64,000 bases of DNA from Cyanobium sp. NS01 (lineage in GTDB: Bacteria > Cyanobacteriota > Cyanobacteriia > PCC-6307 > Cyanobiaceae): assembly GCF_014280235.1 (NCBI RefSeq), contig NZ_CP047940.1, positions 1,302,001 through 1,366,000 of the forward strand, given 5' to 3'. Position 1 is the stretch's first letter. Each line of letters begins with the position of its first letter. A program made the position numbers and the translations under genes. The notes under the pieces are model-generated. The model saw only the letters and a list, made by a program, of their open reading frames with translations. It was not told the origin of the DNA and did not search any database. Positions 34,344 to 43,833 of this stretch are shown here, piece by piece.

Positions 34344-37142
34344 CTAGAAATTGTATTTCTTTCGGCGCAGTTCGAACGCGACTCTGCCACCCTCCATAGT
34401 ATTGGTAATCGCATCGCAGACAGGTTCTTCGTCTATCGCACCGCCTGCAGCTTGTCGCCCCAACACCATCTGAATCACATTCTCCGAATCCCCATTAACC
34501 GCGATATTCGCATTATGCGTCGCGAGAATTAGTTGTCTGTTGTCCTTAGCTGCGCGAATCGTTTTGATAATTTCATTAATGATCATGTTGTCAAGATCCT
34601 CTTCGGGCTGATCTATGATAAGGGGTCCATGGGTTTGATTCATAAGAATGTTCAGCAATGTCGCAGCCTGCTCACCCTGCGAAGCCTTCCTAAATTCAAT
34701 TGGGCTCCCGTCACGAATATGAAATACCTCCACGCGAGGACGCAGAATCGCCCTTAAAAGCACCGAAACTCGTTCGGTGGAGATTGCCTCCTTCAATCGT
34801 TCCATAAACTCTGGCCCAAGAGCTTCACTCAGGATCGGAGTTAATGGAGCATCACCCTTGTCTTCGGCAGCCCCTTCTTTCCACTTTAACAACTGAAGTG
34901 CCTCGTCCTGGATTTCCTTCCATTTCGCCGGCTTCTCTGGAACATTCTGAACATTTTTTAAAATTCGTTCAATACGTAATCCACGCAAACGTGGCAACTC
35001 AAATGCCTGCTGAATAGCCTCCTCAATCTCAGAGTAGTTTGGATCCTGTGCTAGACGGCCATTTGCCAATTGTGATGAAGCTTCTTCGATTGTGGCTATC
35101 TGATTTTGCACAACAGCCGAAAGCTGTACTTCCAACTCAGCTCTCTGATGCCGCAGTGCCACCAGTTCGGAGTCAGCATTCCGTAATTCGTTAACTTCAA
35201 CTTCGGCAGCCTCTAACTGCTCCTCGACTTCACTAAGCTGCCCTCTTAGTCGTTCAATGCTTTCCAGAACAGCCTCCTTACCCGCTAGAAGTTTCTTTTG
35301 CTCTTCATATTCTCTGATGTGAGCTTCCAGTATTGGCGCCCAATCCTTCTCGGCGGAGGAAATCTTCCCCAGTTCAGAGTCAAACCAAGCTGTCGCAGAC
35401 TCAAGGATGGTCTGTAGCGATCCACCTGGCAAGATCGCAGTCTGTAGCGAATTAAATACCTGCCTTAGAGTTTCGTTCTCAAGAAAGACCGGTTGTCCTG
35501 TGGTGGCTACGTTCAGTTTTGAAATCAGATCAGATAGAGAATCGCCAATTGTTTCCTTGCTGCGCTCTAGAACTCTGCGAGCTGAGGCAAGAGCCTCACC
35601 TTGGCGGGTGAAGTTCTCGTGCTCTGTGATCGCGGTCGCAGGCACTTGCCCGTCAGCAGAAAGTTGTTTCTCTAAATTCTCAATTTGTGACTTCAGTAGT
35701 AATATTTTTGTCTGGGCATGACTCTGGGCATGTTGAGAAGCCGACAGCCTCACAGCTTTCGACAGTGCATCTGTCAGAGATTGAGCATTACGCTTTAATT
35801 TCGTCTCAATCTCACTTAGCTGATGCGATGCAGGGGCGGTCACAAGACGCAATAAGCGCTCTTCAGCATCTCCTCTCGCCAGGTCAGATAGCTCCCCCTG
35901 GCGATACTGTTGAGTAGGAACAAGCATCCTGACATCTGCAACTGAGCTGAGGCTTACTGATCCTTCAGTTTCTACAGAAATGACATCCTGCCTGGCGACT
36001 GTACGGGTAAGGGTAATAGGAGTGCCGTTCAGGAGAACCTTCAGAGATATCTCACCTATTTCATGATCAAGAGTGCCTTCTAGGATTTCTTTAAGCCGCT
36101 GGGTTGCAGTAGTTTGTGTGTCTTGGTCGTCGTCGATTGCCGAACAACCCAAGGCAAAACGAACATACTCAATGAGAGTTGATTTACCAGCACCGCGCCC
36201 ACCAATTATCGAATTCATCTGCGGATTGAACAAATATGTACCATCGGTTAGATACTTTGATCCACTAACCGATAGCTCGCTAATTAGCGCTTCTGGCAAA
36301 GCTGGTTCTGAATGGCGAATACGTGAATCAGGCGCAAGCATCGCTTGGCGTAGGGATTCCGCTTTGGGAGACGCCAACTTAATCCATGTTGCATGATTGC
36401 CGATTAACCGAAAATCAGCGTGCCGAGCATCAGAGCATGAAACCACTCCTCGCTTTTCCGATGCCCATGCAGGAATTTCTCCGTCCAGGATTCTTCGATC
36501 TCCTGGTTTAAGGTCATCTGGACGGGCCTTGTCCATGTAGCCCCCGACATATGGCATGTCCTTGAAGCGTTTATGAAAGCCCCTCCTGAGGACCGTCTTG
36601 TGTCCGTCTGGTTTTACATGAGGAAGAATGATAAAGCGGCCTTGCAATTCATCGTCACCATCCAATAAAGATTGAAGTTCTTCCAGATTATGGTTAAGCA
36701 ACTCAACCTGAATGCCAAGTCTCTCTTCTGGCTTTACGTCTGCAGGAAGGCTAAGTCTTGATCTTGCTTTCTCGAATAGATTTTGGGCTAGATCTACATC
36801 GAATATGATTAATGCCTGACACGAATCCTTGCAAGTCAGTTCCATGCCGGGAAAAATCCAGAAATTGAGGTCAGGATCCGCCTCTTGCATTTCCGCAAGA
36901 GCTTGTAATGCCTCATAGACATAGACACCTTCATGATGATCAGTTATCGACACAGCTGTAAGGCCTTTCTCAATACATCTGCCGATAAATTCTTTGCAAT
37001 AATCTCGTCGCACCGTTTGCAGATCAGCGTCTGTGTCTTCGCATGACAAGTGATCCTCCGGTCTTGCTCCATCCCAACTTCCATCTCGTGGCGAGTGGAC
37101 TTGGAGATCCGTCTTTCGAAATTGCGCTCCGCGGGAACTCAT
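34344..37142 (-). CDS. PHP-domain/SMC-like ATPase (TrlF-like) in a type I restriction operon
   Basis: The 932-residue product has an N-terminal PHP-type metal domain (residues about 10-250): TDLQVHSPRDGSW, LTAVSITDHHEGVY and FWIFPGMELTC. Walker A is NSIIGGRGAGKSTLIEYVRF (about 312-330). Long coiled coils span about 420-730 (QLSEVEEQLEAAEVEVNELR). The C-terminal ABC half has signature KASQGEQAATLLNIL, Walker B GPLIIDQPEEDLDN and switch His LILATHNANI. This is an SMC/RecN-like plan with a fused phosphoesterase-type domain, consistent with what databases call TrlF-like. Substrate unknown. GC content is visibly lower than in its neighbours. It overlaps hsdS by 4 bp (ATGA) and ends 9 bp before hsdR, so it is an integral operon gene. 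Confidence 0.85.
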   Translation of the reverse strand: MSSRGAQFRKTDLQVHSPRDGSWDGARPEDHLSCEDTDADLQTVRRDYCKEFIGRCIEKGLTAVSITDHHEGVYVYEALQALAEMQEADPDLNFWIFPGMELTCKDSCQALIIFDVDLAQNLFEKARSRLSLPADVKPEERLGIQVELLNHNLEELQSLLDGDDELQGRFIILPHVKPDGHKTVLRRGFHKRFKDMPYVGGYMDKARPDDLKPGDRRILDGEIPAWASEKRGVVSCSDARHADFRLIGNHATWIKLASPKAESLRQAMLAPDSRIRHSEPALPEALISELSVSGSKYLTDGTYLFNPQMNSIIGGRGAGKSTLIEYVRFALGCSAIDDDQDTQTTATQRLKEILEGTLDHEIGEISLKVLLNGTPITLTRTVARQDVISVETEGSVSLSSVADVRMLVPTQQYRQGELSDLARGDAEERLLRLVTAPASHQLSEIETKLKRNAQSLTDALSKAVRLSASQHAQSHAQTKILLLKSQIENLEKQLSADGQVPATAITEHENFTRQGEALASARRVLERSKETIGDSLSDLISKLNVATTGQPVFLENETLRQVFNSLQTAILPGGSLQTILESATAWFDSELGKISSAEKDWAPILEAHIREYEEQKKLLAGKEAVLESIERLRGQLSEVEEQLEAAEVEVNELRNADSELVALRHQRAELEVQLSAVVQNQIATIEEASSQLANGRLAQDPNYSEIEEAIQQAFELPRLRGLRIERILKNVQNVPEKPAKWKEIQDEALQLLKWKEGAAEDKGDAPLTPILSEALGPEFMERLKEAISTERVSVLLRAILRPRVEVFHIRDGSPIEFRKASQGEQAATLLNILMNQTHGPLIIDQPEEDLDNMIINEIIKTIRAAKDNRQLILATHNANIAVNGDSENVIQMVLGRQAAGGAIDEEPVCDAITNTMEGGRVAFELRRKKYNF

Positions 37143-38431
37143 GTGTTTGCCTCAGGATTAAACATGAGAGAATTCACCCGAATCTTTGCAGCCATCAGTT
37201 CGTGAAGTAGGGTGCGGAAGAGGACTTGGAGTTGGGCCTTCTTGTTCGCTGCGACGTTGATTTTCTGCTGAGTCGCCGAAAGTGCTGAAGCGATCTCCTC
37301 CTGCTCGTCCACTGTGGGCGGAATCCCGACTTTGACGGCTCGGAGTTTCGTTGGGGAGGTGTGCTTCACCTTGGATCCAGTGGAGGTCTTTGCGACTTCA
37401 ACTCGCAGGTGTGGAAGGTTGAAGATGTGGAAGAGACACTGCTTGCTCAGGCGTTCTGTGTCCAAGTCGACGATTAGTCCGAGTCGTTGATTGTGGAGAT
37501 AGCGGTTGCCCTCCGGAACGAACGCCGCGCTGCCAAGTAGACCTGATTTTTGCTCTGTCATCGCCACCACGAGATCGTCTTTGGCCAGGACATAATCCTG
37601 GGGAATGTCGCCAGTGAAAAACTTGGTCTTCTCCCTTTGGTCGCGGAAGCCACCTTCCTCGTGAAAGTGGCCGGGGGTCATCAGAATGTAGTCGCCTGAC
37701 GGCTTGAAGAACTCGCCGTCGAAAGCGAAGCCATGCTTAACTTGGAAGAATTCGCCAAGCGGTATCACCTCCCAGCTTTCGGGGATAGGACCGATATCCG
37801 TTTGCTTCTGGGGTTCGTGGCGGATGCCTTCGGTGAAGAGCTTGTGCATGAGAGCCTTTTTCATCTCGGTGGTGGTCTGAATAATCCGCTCCTGCATTTC
37901 GATCGCCCGCTGCACTGTCGAAATGATGTGCGCGATCTTCTTCTGTTCGGGGAGTGGGGGGAGCGGGAACCAAGACGCCATTACGTCTGAATCGCGGACC
38001 GCCGGATAACTCGCACCACGCTCCAATCCTGCCATCCGAGCGTTGAAGTGGTCGGTGACCAGAAACGAGTAGAGGAAACCCGGTTCCGCCTTCGCCTTGT
38101 CGCACCGCAAAACACAGTATCCGGTGCTGGCAATTGCCCCGTCGAGTTCGGGGGGAACCAACGCAACTCGCCTTAGTGTCGGGCGAACTGTCGCAAACAG
38201 AACATCGTCAGTTTGAATTGATTTTCGTGCTCTGCTTGGAGCTTCAGCGCCAAGTGTGGGCGTAGCGCTCGTAATTTTGAAAGATGTGTTGGAGACAGCC
38301 GAGACATCGACGTATTGAAAAACCTCGTCGGGTATCTTTCGTGGATCGCGCAGCTTGGTTTTGACAATGACTCTGTTGATGGTCGAATCCGACCAAGTCT
38401 CGGGAAGCGGATAGGGTTTGCCGTCCATCAT
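37139..38431 (-). CDS. hsdS: Type I restriction enzyme specificity subunit
   Basis: The 430-residue subunit has two target-recognition domains separated by conserved helices. TRD1 runs about 1-165 (YPLPETWSDSTINRVI to WFPLPPLPEQKKIA), spacer helix HIISTVQRAIEMQERIIQ follows, then TRD2 at about 215-385 (IGPIPESWEVIPLGEFFQ to KVGIPPTVDEQEEIA) and a second helix, LQVLFRTLLHELMAAKI. It sets the bipartite DNA target for HsdM and HsdR. The recognition sequence cannot be read from this. It overlaps hsdM by 4 bp upstream and the PHP-ATPase by 4 bp downstream. Confidence 0.92.
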   Translation of the reverse strand: MMDGKPYPLPETWSDSTINRVIVKTKLRDPRKIPDEVFQYVDVSAVSNTSFKITSATPTLGAEAPSRARKSIQTDDVLFATVRPTLRRVALVPPELDGAIASTGYCVLRCDKAKAEPGFLYSFLVTDHFNARMAGLERGASYPAVRDSDVMASWFPLPPLPEQKKIAHIISTVQRAIEMQERIIQTTTEMKKALMHKLFTEGIRHEPQKQTDIGPIPESWEVIPLGEFFQVKHGFAFDGEFFKPSGDYILMTPGHFHEEGGFRDQREKTKFFTGDIPQDYVLAKDDLVVAMTEQKSGLLGSAAFVPEGNRYLHNQRLGLIVDLDTERLSKQCLFHIFNLPHLRVEVAKTSTGSKVKHTSPTKLRAVKVGIPPTVDEQEEIASALSATQQKINVAANKKAQLQVLFRTLLHELMAAKIRVNSLMFNPEANT

Positions 38432-39345
38432 ATTCCGATTTTCTCCAGAATTTCCTTCAGCGCCTTGTCCGTGTCGCGCGCCTCGGCTTCGATATCATCC
38501 AGCTCCTCAACGATCTCCGAGATGGGCCGGTAGGTTTCGGCGTCGCTGGTGTGAATGAAACGGCTTGGGGAAATGTTGTAGTCGTTCTTCTTCAGCTCGT
38601 CATGCTCCACGATGCGGCTGAGTTTCTCCTCCTCCTGCCAGCTGATCAGGGTGTCGGCAATTCGCTGGATGCCACCCTCAGGGATGAAATTCTTGGGATC
38701 CCCCTTTTCGAACATCTTGCTGGCGTTCACCAGGAACACCTTGCCCTGGCGCTCCGTTTCCTTGGCCTTGTTCAGGAACAGCACGATGCCCGGAGCCGTG
38801 GTGTTGTAGAAGAGGTTTTCAGGCAGGTAGAGCACGCTCTCAATCACGTCGTTCTCCACGAACCACTGGCGCACAGTCTTTTCCTTGTTGGAGCCCGCAT
38901 TGCCCGAGCCGCGGGAGGCGGCGCCGGTGTCGAGCACCACGGCGGCGCGGCCGTTGGCCTTGAGGCTGGCGTGCATGTGCTGCACCCAACCCCAGTCCGC
39001 CGACGACTTTCCCGGGAACCCGGCCCCCGGTGGAAAGCGGTCGAATTCGTCGCTGTCATAGTCGGCCTCCGTGAACCAGTCCTGGTTCCACATCGGATTG
39101 GCCACAACGCGATCGAACGTGCGCAGCTTGCCTGCCTGGTTGCGGAACTTCGGGTTCTTGAATGTGTCGCCAATCTCGATCTGACCCTCCATGTCATGGA
39201 TGATCATGTTCATGTTGGCCATCGCCCAGGTTTCGGGCACATACTCCTGGCCGAACAATTTCAGTGGTGCAATGGCGGCTCCGTTCGAGCACCGCACGCT
39301 CTCTTCCATGGCGATCTCGCATTTCACCAGCAGGCCGCCGGACCC
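38428..39345 (-). pseudogene. hsdM: Type I methyltransferase subunit, 3' part (split by IS)
   Basis: The frame continues from the IS junction as GLLVKCEIAMEE after CCGSG, then VVANPMWNQDWFTEADYDSD (the N-P-P-F-like motif IV, here NPMW) and VVLDTGAASRGSGNAGSNKE. HsdM-typical blocks FLNKAKETERQGKVFLVNAS and YNISPSRFIHTSD and the helical C terminus end at 38428. A short ATG-containing frame formed by IS sequence could start upstream, but the N-terminal half needed for folding is on the other side of the element. Confidence 0.88.
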
Positions 39346-39355
39346 GCAGCAGGGG
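39346..39355. repeat. Left target-site duplication of the IS
   Basis: GCAGCAGGGG at this place is repeated exactly at 40615-40624 on the other side of the element. In hsdM it encodes the DPCCG methylase motif region. Confidence 0.9.
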
Positions 39356-40614
39356 CAGGGTCTATTAGAAGTCACCCTGAGGGTCGTTCTTCCGCCGGTT
39401 CCCGCCACCCCAGCAGTCTGAGCAGTCCCTTGATGTCGTGAGCCAGGGCGGCGATGCCCTCGGTGATCGACCAGATCCCATCGAGCCGCAGGGCATTGAT
39501 CGCCAGGCTGCGGAGGGTGGCCAGGATCTGGACGCCGTTGTCCTCCCGGTAGCGGTGGGCGTCTTCCCTTAGCGGCACGTCGCGCACCCAGTGCCAGCTG
39601 TTCTCGATTGACCAGCGGTCTCTGACGTGCCGCAACAGGGCCATGGCTCCGGTCCGCAGACTTGAGACGTAGTAACGGGTCTCGTCTGTCGCCTTGCCAT
39701 CACGGATGCCATGGCTGCGCACGGCGATGATTGTCGCGCTGCCCGGCCACTGCTCCACCACCCACTCCGGCGCAGGCATCGCCCGCAGGGTCCAGGTGAT
39801 GTCACGGCCCCGTTTCAGCTCCCGTCTGCTGGTGCGCCACGGGATTCGCCGGCCATAGGTGAGCCGGTCTCTGATCAGCCGAAACCCCTTGCGGCGGCTG
39901 TGTTTGACGGCGATCAGGAAGTCGGCGCCGCGCTGGGCGAGGTAGAGGAAAAAGGGCGGTTGGCATGCAGCGCGTCGGCCTGCACCAGCACCCCGTCGAG
40001 CTCGACGGCCTCCAGCAGCTGGCGCAGCGCCTGGATCTCGCCACTGGCATCGGTGGCGTAGGTGGTCTGGGCGATTGCCACGCCCAGCGATTGGGAGTAG
40101 AGGCTCACCTGGGCAATGAACTTCGCTGCGCCGGAGGCGGTTTCATCGATGGAGCCCCGCAGCGTCTTGCCGTCACACACCAGGGTGTCGAGCTCCTCGG
40201 CCACGCCCGTCTGGGCCGCCATCCAGTCGCGGAGCAGGGTTTCAAAGCCCGCCACATCCAGCTGGGCCAGCAGCAACCGGAAGGTCGAATCCGACGGCGA
40301 CTTGCCGAAATCAGTACCCAGCAGTTCGTTGAGCGTCTGGCGATGCCGTTTGGCAAAGCGCTCCATCCCCACCAGCGAGCCCTGGCCGCTGAGGATCGCG
40401 AGGATCGCCACCAGCAGCATCCACCACTGGGGGAAGCGGATGCCACGTCGCATGCGGCAGTCCGGCAGCGCCTGGAGAAAACTGATCAGATCGCCTGCTG
40501 CAGCAGGCGTGGTGGCGGGCTCAGAGGCCAAGGGTCAAGAGCGGGTCCCGCGCACGACACCGTAGGCGGGAGGCCCCGGCCAGGGCTATTGAGACAGACT
40601 TCTAATAGGCCCTG
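39356..40614 (-). mobile_element. ISAs1-family-type insertion sequence, 1259 bp, inside hsdM
   Basis: The ends form inverted repeats: left CAGGGTCTATTAGAAGTC (39356-39373), right end reversed CAGGGCCTATTAGAAGTC (40597-40614), with one mismatch in 18. A 10-bp duplication GCAGCAGGGG flanks it, within the 8-10 bp range known for ISAs1 elements. IS plus one repeat is 1269 bp, a multiple of three, and both hsdM halves are in the same frame, so precise excision would restore the gene. The transposase is read on the minus strand, as is hsdM. Confidence 0.93.
39372..40531 (-). pseudogene. ISAs1-type DDE transposase, frameshifted (or read by -1 frameshifting)
   Basis: The first frame (40531 down to about 39940) gives DLISFLQALPDCRMRRGIRF, HRQTLNELLGTDFGKSPSDS, TLVCDGKTLRGSIDETASGA and VQADALHANRPF; the D-G-K-T-L-R-G catalytic block is clear. 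The second frame continues FLIAVKHSRRKGFRLIRDRL, RDRWSIENSWHWVRDVPLRE and DAHRYREDNGVQILATLRSL with the catalytic Glu. The two halves meet at a run of five T in CGC CCT TTT TCC; a -1 shift there joins them into about 385 aa, normal for the family. Most ISAs1 transposases are single frames, so a one-base loss is the simpler view. Confidence 0.85.
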
Positions 40615-40624
40615 GCAGCAGGGG
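40615..40624. repeat. Right target-site duplication of the IS
   Basis: Second exact copy of GCAGCAGGGG, flanking the right inverted repeat. Confidence 0.9.
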
Positions 40625-41508
40625 TCGTAGATCTCCATGCCGGGCTCCGGCTGCAGCACCTTGCTCATGATGCTGGCCACCTCGGGCGGTGTGTAGAACT
40701 CACCGGCGCTCTGGCCGCTGCCCTCGGCGAACTTGCGGATCAGGTATTCGTAGCTCTTGCCGATGATGTCGGCCTCCACGTCGCTCAGACCCAGGCGCTT
40801 GGTGCTGATCGCCTCGATCAGGTTGGAGAGGCGGTCGTCGTCGAGGTCGCGCTGGCCGTGCGTGGTGGCGTTGAAGTCCACCCGGTCGATGATGCCCTGC
40901 AGCAGCGGGTTCTCCCGGGCAATGGCCCGCATCTGGGTGGTGACCCCTTCGCCGATCTTGTCCGACAGCTTGCGGATCACGCTCCACACCGGCTGCTCCG
41001 GGTCGCCTGGCACCAGCGGCAGGTAGAAGCGCACCAGCTTGTGATCGGCGGCCACCAGTTGGAAGGCCTTCTGACGCGAACCCACCTCGGCGGCGATGCG
41101 GTTCAGCTCGTCGTCGAACACATCGCAGAGCCGCTTCGTGAAGATCAGCGGCAAGATGTAGTCCTTGTATTTCGGCGCGTCCTTGGCGCCGCGGATCGAG
41201 CAGGCCGCGTCCCAGATCCAGGATTCGAGGGATTTGTCTTTGGGGGTGCCGTTGCCGGCGGCTTTCCCATGGCGGGGGGCTTTGGCTTGCGTGGCCTGTT
41301 GCACGACCTGCTCGGCGTCTGCAAGGAACACCGTGTCGCTGCGGCCCTGGCCGCGTTTCACGATCCCCTTGGCCACCAGTGCCGCCTTCACCTCCTCGTA
41401 GAGGGGCTCCTCCCAGCCGAGGGCTTCGCGCAGGGCAGGGTTCTTGGCGGGGCTACCGGCCTCTTCCACGGCTTCGAGGAAGTCGTCCAGGTGCTCCTGA
41501 TCGGGCAT
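40615..41508 (-). pseudogene. hsdM: Type I methyltransferase subunit, 5' part (split by IS)
   Basis: From ATG 41506-41508 (MPDQEHLDDFLEAVEEAG) the first 95 residues are an extra helical region ending in a linker. The HsdM N-terminal domain follows (SWIWDAACSIRGAKDAPKYK, YILPLIFTKRLCDVFDDELN) and the methylase entry FAEGSGQSAGEFYTPPEVAS with SAM motif I, IYDPCC, cut by the IS. With the 3' part it makes about 603 aa, longer than typical because of the N-terminal extension. The N6-adenine methylase made by the operon should be absent while the IS is in place. Confidence 0.88.
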
Positions 41509-41596
41509 CGAGGGATCAGGTCGGTCCACGCTGGGGGAAGTCTGCCTGCGGTGGCGCGGTTTTGGGTTGAATTCAGGCAAGTTCTGGGCGACACAG

Positions 41597-43116
41597 GCCC
41601 ACCTTCAACCTCACCACCGACGACGCCCGCCTGCGCCTGATCCTGCGCGAACTGGCCGACAAGATCACCCACCTGGCCTCGATGCGGGCCCTGGGCTTCT
41701 GCGTGAGCGTGGAGCACGCCCGCTGGATGGCCCGCAAGTTCGTGGCCGCCGGCCTGCGCGCCGCCGCCCTCGATGCCTCCAGCCCCCGCGACGAGAGCGC
41801 CGAGCAGATCCGCCGGCTTCGCGACGGCCAGCTGCAGATCCTGTTTGCCGTGGATCTGTTCAACGAAGGCCTCGACATCCCCGAGATCGACACGGTGCTG
41901 TTCCTGCGCCCCACCGAGAGCGCGATTGTGTTCCTGCAGCAGCTCGGCCGCGGGTTGCGCCTCTGCCGGGGCAAGAGCTGCCTCACGGTGCTGGGCCAAA
42001 AAACGCAACCAGCATCGGCCAGGCCCACCGCCGCTTCCGCTTCGACCTCCGCTACCGCGCCCTGCTCGGCGGCACGCGCGACCAGCTGCGCCAGCAGATC
42101 GAAACCGGCTTCCCTTCCCGCCGGCCGGCTGCAGCCTGCAGCTCGATCGGGTGTCCAGTGAGGGGGTGCTGGCCAACCTGCACGAGTCGCTGCCCAGCCG
42201 GCGGCCCCAGCTGGTAGCCGAATGCCGCAGCCTCGGGCGCTGTTCGCTGGCGGGGGTGTTGGAGGGGCTGGGGATGGAGCTGGGGGAGTTTTACAGGGTG
42301 GCGAAGTCGTGGGCGTTGCTGCAGCGGGAGCTGGGGTGGTTGGCGCTGGGCGAGGCCAGCGCCGATGAGCAGCGGCTGGGGCGAGGGATCGCCGGGGGCC
42401 TGCTGCATCTGGATGACCCCGAGCGCTTGTGCTGGCTGGCGGATCAGCTGCAACTGCCCATGGCGCCTGATCCGGTGGGCTTCGATTCCGCCACCGAACG
42501 CAGCTGGCGCATGCTGATGGTCCAGCTGTGGGGCAGCGGCCGGCACCACGTGCCCCTGGCCGAGGCCCTCGTCCGGCTCTGGGTTGCCGCCCACCTCCGC
42601 GCCGAACTGGTGGGCGCCCTCGACTGGGGCCGCGCCGAACCACCTCCCATTCCCCTGAAACTCCACGGCCGCTACTCCCGCTCCGAGGTGTTCGCCGCCT
42701 TTGGGTTGTTGAACGAGGCCCGCCCCTTCCCCGGCCGTGAGGGGGTGGGCTTTGACGAAGCCACCCAGTGCGACGTCTTCTTCATCACCCTCAACAAATC
42801 CGAGCGCCTGTTCTCACCCACGACCCGCTACAACGACTACGCCATCTCCCCATGGGAGTTCCACTGGGAGAGCCAGAGCCTCACCAGGGAAGCCTCCGCC
42901 ACCGGGCAGCGCTACATCCACCACCGCGAGCGGGGCAGCAAGGTGCTGCTGTTTGTTCGCGAGGAAAACAAAAGGGGCGGCGTCAGCATGCCGTTCCACT
43001 GCCTCGGTTTTGCCGACTACCTGAGCCACGAGGGCGAGCGGCCGATGGCGATTCGCTGGCGGCTGCAGCAGCCGATCCCGGCGGCGTGGCTACCGGTGAT
43101 GGGGTTGGCGGTTTAG
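41597..43116 (+). pseudogene. SF2 helicase with DUF3427 C terminus, 5'-truncated and frameshifted
   Basis: The sequence enters in the middle of a helicase. The second RecA lobe reads ASMRALGFCVSVEHARWMAR, QILFAVDLFNEGLDIPEIDT and FLRPTESAIVFLQQLGRGLR in one frame to about 42000. Then SIGQAHRRFRFDLRYRALLG comes in a second frame to about 42115, and LQLDRVSSEGVLANLHESLP onward in a third frame to TAG 43114-43116. The DUF3427 part is complete (HGRYSRSEVFAAFGLLNEAR, SPTTRYNDYAISPWEFHWES, LSHEGERPMAIRWRLQQPIP). The nuclease and DEAD-box half is missing at the 5' side, next to hsdM. Two frameshifts make it a dead gene. Confidence 0.85.
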
Positions 43117-43125
43117 CGTTAATCC

Positions 43126-43359
43126 ATGGACATCCAGTCCCGGATCACCATCAACCCGGCGGTGCGCTTCGGCAAGCCCTGCGTGCGCGGCACGCGCCTC
43201 ACCGTGGGGGTCGTGCTCGGTTCGCTGGCCAGCGGCATGAGTGAAGCGGAATTGCTGGAGGATTTCCCTCAGCTCAGCCACGACGACGTGCTCGCCTGCC
43301 TTGCCTATGCGGCAGATCGCGAGCGTTGCCTGGTCACGCTGTCTTCATCGGTGGCGTGA
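43126..43359 (+). CDS. DUF433 antitoxin
   Basis: The 77-residue product from ATG 43126 has ITINPAVRFGKPCVRGTRLT, VGVVLGSLASGMSEAELLED and FPQLSHDDVLACLAYAA, a full DUF433 domain. It starts only 9 bp after the DUF3427 stop. The stop overlaps the toxin GTG by 4 bp. Confidence 0.87.
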   Translation: MDIQSRITINPAVRFGKPCVRGTRLTVGVVLGSLASGMSEAELLEDFPQLSHDDVLACLAYAADRERCLVTLSSSVA

Positions 43360-43644
43360 GCGTCTGCCTGCTCCTGGACGAGAACCTCTCAGAACGGCTT
43401 CTACCAATGATCCTGGATCGGTTTCCCGATTCCAGCCATGTGCGGCTGCTCGGCCTGGGTGGCGCTGATGATCTGGTGATCTGGGAGAAGGCCCGCCCCC
43501 AAGGTGATCTGCCTGGCTATCGGCAACGCCGGCAATGCTGCAACAGCGGCCCTGTTGCTTGCTCACGTCGAGGCCATCGAGGGATTCTCCACCCATCCTG
43601 AGGCTGGGTTCCTCCTCCTGCGGCCAGCAGGCCAGGCCCTATAG
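43356..43644 (+). pseudogene. DUF5615 toxin with its active-site segment deleted
   Basis: From GTG 43356 the frame reads VCLLLDENLSERLLPMILDR, HVRLLGLGGADDLVIWEKAR. It then passes to a shifted frame, KVICLAIGNAGNAATAALLL, AHVEAIEGFSTHPEAGFLLL. The intervening segment with K-D-x-D-F is absent and the frame is broken. The other toxin copies here show what is missing. The downstream DUF3427 fragment begins about 10 bp after the natural end. Confidence 0.72.
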
Positions 43645-43654
43645 AACCTTCAGC

Positions 43655-43772
43655 GCCACCAAGGCGAGCGGCCGATGGCGGGGCCCTTCCCGGGGTGGCG
43701 GCTGGAACGGGAGATCCCGGCGGCGTGGCTGCCAGGCTGTTGCTTGGCATAACGGCGGGGTGGGCGGTTAGA
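43655..43772 (+). pseudogene. 3' end fragment of a DUF3427 gene
   Basis: Reads QGERPMAGPFPGWRLEREIP, AAWLPGCCLA, with the closing DNA GGGCGGTTAGAGGGGGGCTG nearly the same as at the end of the copy at 45152. Only the last 35 or so codons are present, with a short insertion. An antitoxin/Doc module follows. Confidence 0.65.
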
Positions 43773-43833
43773 GGGGGGCTGTTCGGAGCTCTGGCATCGG
43801 GTTTCACCTAGGCTCAGGCCAGTGAGGGTCGCC

